The position numbers and the translations under genes are program-made. Shown in pieces: positions 62,392 to 64,000 of a DNA stretch of 64,000 nt; the stretch's first letter is position 1, and each line of letters starts with the position of its first letter. Origin of the DNA: Streptomyces sp. SLBN-31 (GTDB lineage Bacteria; Actinomycetota; Actinomycetes; Streptomycetales; Streptomycetaceae); assembly GCF_006715395.1 (NCBI RefSeq), contig NZ_VFNC01000003.1, positions 1,240,001-1,304,000 of the forward strand, in the 5' to 3' direction. The notes beneath the pieces are model-generated. The model searched no databases and had not been told where the DNA came from. It saw only the letters and a program-made list of their open reading frames with translations.

Positions 62392-62838
62392 GTGCTGACG
62401 ATTCACGCGGCGCAGGAGGTCCGGACCAGCTGGGACGCCGCGCCACTCGGGGACGGTGCCGTGGTGGTCGAGGGCGACCGGATCGCGGCGGTGGGTCCGC
62501 TGGCGGAGATCGAGGCGCGGTTCCCCGGGGCACGGATGCGCAGTTGGCCGGGGGTGCTCGGGCCCGGACGGGTCCACGAGGGCCCCCTTCCGGACGCCCC
62601 GTCACCACGCGAACGCGTCCACGCCGTGCTGAAGCTGGGCGCGGTCGCGGTCGTCGAGGAGTACGTGGACTCGCCCGAACTGCGTGCGGCGGCCGAGCGG
62701 AACGACGTCCTCGTGTTGTCCGGTGCCCAGCCGCGCGCACTCGTCGAGTCCGGCCGGGCCGACGTCTCCGTGTTCGACGAGACGGGCACCTGCATCGCGA
62801 CGGTGTGCGCCGGACGCCTCGTGCACAGGCGGCGCTAG
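62392..62838 (+). CDS. Amidohydrolase-like fragment or small beta-domain protein
   Basis: A 148-residue protein starting GTG, 7 bases after mqnC. It joins an amidohydrolase-type N-terminal beta-sandwich (DGAVVVEGDRIAAVG) to a C-terminal strand set (SGRADVSVFDETGTCIATVC). The metal-binding TIM barrel with its HxH motif is absent. It is probably non-catalytic, or the remnant of an imidazolonepropionase-like hydrolase. Position after mqnC is suggestive because some futalosine pathways use an amidohydrolase-type aminofutalosine deaminase. Confidence 0.6.
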   Translation: MLTIHAAQEVRTSWDAAPLGDGAVVVEGDRIAAVGPLAEIEARFPGARMRSWPGVLGPGRVHEGPLPDAPSPRERVHAVLKLGAVAVVEEYVDSPELRAAAERNDVLVLSGAQPRALVESGRADVSVFDETGTCIATVCAGRLVHRRR

Positions 62839-62918
62839 CCGTCCCGGCGAGGCCCCGGAGCTCCACTCACCCCGCCAGCGCCTCGCCGAACGCCCCCGAA
62901 CCCTGCCGTACGCACAGA

Positions 62919-63148
62919 AGGAACGCGACGCTCCCCGCGGCCCCCGAGCACGCGCTCCCCGAGCCCGCCGCGGAACCCCGGCGCCCGGTACGGGACCGCT
63001 ACTTCGACACCCTCCGGGCCGTCGCCCTCATCCGCGTCGTCACCTATCACACCTTCGGGCGGGCCTGGTGCTGATCGCGGTGTTCGTCCTGTTGTGCGGC
63101 TGGGTGGAGGACGTGGCGGCCAAGAAGCGCCCGAAGCTCCTCCCCTGA
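62919..63148 (+). pseudogene. Acyltransferase-3 family gene with large internal deletion
   Basis: The first part reads VRDRYFDTLRAVALIRVVTY then HTFG, the opening helix of membrane O-acyltransferases. It ends at a stop at 63074. In another frame from about 63057, LVLIAVFVLLCGWVEDVAA then KKRPKLLP reads like the last helix and tail. About 350 central residues are missing. A single deletion with frameshift explains this. No start codon was confirmed. Confidence 0.65.
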
Positions 63149-63175
63149 GCGGTTCCCGGAGGCCGTACTGCAAGA

Positions 63176-63880
63176 ATGGCGGGCGTGACCCGCGCTTCCC
63201 TGAACAAGCAGCCGCACGAAGTCGCCTCGATGTTCGACGACGTGGCGGAACGGTACGACCTGACCAACGACGTGCTGTCGCTCGGCCAGGACCGGGTGTG
63301 GCGCAAGGAGGTGGCCAGGGCGGTCGACGCCCGGCCCGCGCAGAAGATCCTGGACCTGGCCGCCGGCACGGCCACCTCGTCACTGCCGTTCGCGCGCACG
63401 GGCGCGTACGTCGTCCCGTGCGACTTCTCGCTCGGGATGCTCCAGGTCGGCAAGAAGAAGCACCCCTGGCTGCCGCTGACCGCGGGCGACGCGACGAGGC
63501 TGCCGTTCAAGGACGACACCTTCGACGCCGTGACCATCTCCTTCGGGCTGCGCAACGTCCAGGACTTCGACGGGGCCCTGCGGGAGATGTACCGGGTGAC
63601 CAGGCCCGGCGGCCGGGTGGTGATCTGCGAGTTCTCGCACCCGACCTGGGCGCCCTTCCGCACGGTCTACACCGAGTACCTGATGCGTGCCCTGCCGCCG
63701 GTCGCCCGCGCGGTCTCCTCCAACCCCGACGCCTACGTCTACCTCGCCGAGTCCATCCGTGCCTGGCCCGACCAGCCGGCCCTCGCCGAGCACCTGAGGA
63801 AGGCGGGCTGGTCGAAGGTGGCCTGGCGCAACCTCACGGGCGGGGTGGTCGCCCTGCACCGCGGCTTCAAGCAGAGCTGA
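63176..63880 (+). CDS. menG: Demethylmenaquinone methyltransferase
   Basis: A 234-residue UbiE/COQ5-type methyltransferase catalysing the last step of menaquinone synthesis. Signatures are [32 protein letters not shown] for SAM binding, and [19 protein letters not shown] 63176 is used; GTG at 63185 would remove three residues and matches the start I recall for homologues. No good ribosome site favours either. Confidence 0.94.
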   Translation: MAGVTRASLNKQPHEVASMFDDVAERYDLTNDVLSLGQDRVWRKEVARAVDARPAQKILDLAAGTATSSLPFARTGAYVVPCDFSLGMLQVGKKKHPWLPLTAGDATRLPFKDDTFDAVTISFGLRNVQDFDGALREMYRVTRPGGRVVICEFSHPTWAPFRTVYTEYLMRALPPVARAVSSNPDAYVYLAESIRAWPDQPALAEHLRKAGWSKVAWRNLTGGVVALHRGFKQS

Positions 63881-64000
63881 CCACGGCGTACGGGTCGTTC
63901 GGCCGGTCCAGCTCACGCTGCAGTCCGCCCGTCGGGGGCCGGGGGATGCGGGGCTCACGCACGCCCCCGCCGCCCTCTCCCTCGCCGAAGTCGAACCACA
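63867..64000 (-). CDS. C-terminal end of an unidentified gene (cut by window edge)
   Basis: On the minus strand a frame entering from the window edge reads [10 protein letters not shown], then [20 protein letters not shown] and PYAVVSSA, ending at 63867 and overlapping the menG 3' end by 14 bases. Third-position G/C bias is consistent with coding. The family cannot be told from 44 residues. Confidence 0.4.
   Translation of the reverse strand, partial: WFDFGEGEGGGGVREPRIPRPPTGGLQRELDRPNDPYAVVSSA

Overview
The window comes from a Streptomyces chromosome. Base composition is very GC-rich with strong G/C bias at third codon positions. GTG starts and GTGA/ATGA overlaps are common. Marker families (SsgA-like protein, DUF3515, DUF4229, futalosine-route menaquinone genes, CcdA/ResB/CcsA next to hemL) all point to Streptomyces. 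I saw no rRNA or tRNA gene and no complete transposon.

1-11.8 kb is accessory in character. It holds a quinone-reductase-type oxidoreductase, an MFS exporter, an AraC regulator, a flavin monooxygenase/FMN reductase pair, a two-component system (5340-7502), a DUF3515 protein and a SHOCT protein. An intergenic zone of about 1.3 kb follows, with the stub of an alcohol dehydrogenase gene and a tandem array of roughly 36-bp units (9474-9989). It ends just before a DevS/DosT-like GAF sensor kinase. An 81-bp tandem duplication lies at 7564-7725.

11.8-25.6 kb is an L-arabinose/arabinan island: LacI-type repressor with AGCGCT-core operators, binding-protein ABC importer without its own ATPase, GH51 arabinofuranosidase, a secreted propeller-type hydrolase with ricin-like lectin repeats, and araB-araA-araD. 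The right boundary lies in the 3' end of a conserved gene (25495-26133). A second copy of that 3' end, encoding the same last 24 residues with different codons, lies alone at 11841-11916. The two copies share a perfect 27-bp core. This looks like the footprint of a site-specific integrative element and is the most interesting signal in the window.

26.4-34.2 kb holds hemL, a histidine phosphatase, a lipoprotein deacetylase, and the cytochrome c maturation set (TlpA-like, CcdA, ResB, CcsA). 34.2-37.0 kb contains a 2OG-Fe(II) oxygenase, a deaminase, and two convergent genes (PucR regulator and cytosine-type permease) that have both lost their 3' ends in one deletion.

37-43.3 kb and 56.9-63.9 kb carry most of the futalosine menaquinone pathway: UbiD, MqnP, UbiX, MqnE, then MqnA, MqnC and the final methyltransferase. 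MqnB, MqnD and an aminofutalosine deaminase are not here. Between the two blocks are a UdgX-type uracil-DNA glycosylase, a TetR regulator, a FabG4/MaoC pair divergent from two tandem long-chain acyl-CoA ligases, a Tat-exported KstD-like flavoprotein, azlCD with an XRE-cupin regulator, and a cold-shock protein. A Ser/Thr kinase, an SsgA-like protein and an A24 prepilin peptidase sit between mqnA and mqnC. An acyltransferase-3 gene with an internal deletion precedes menG.
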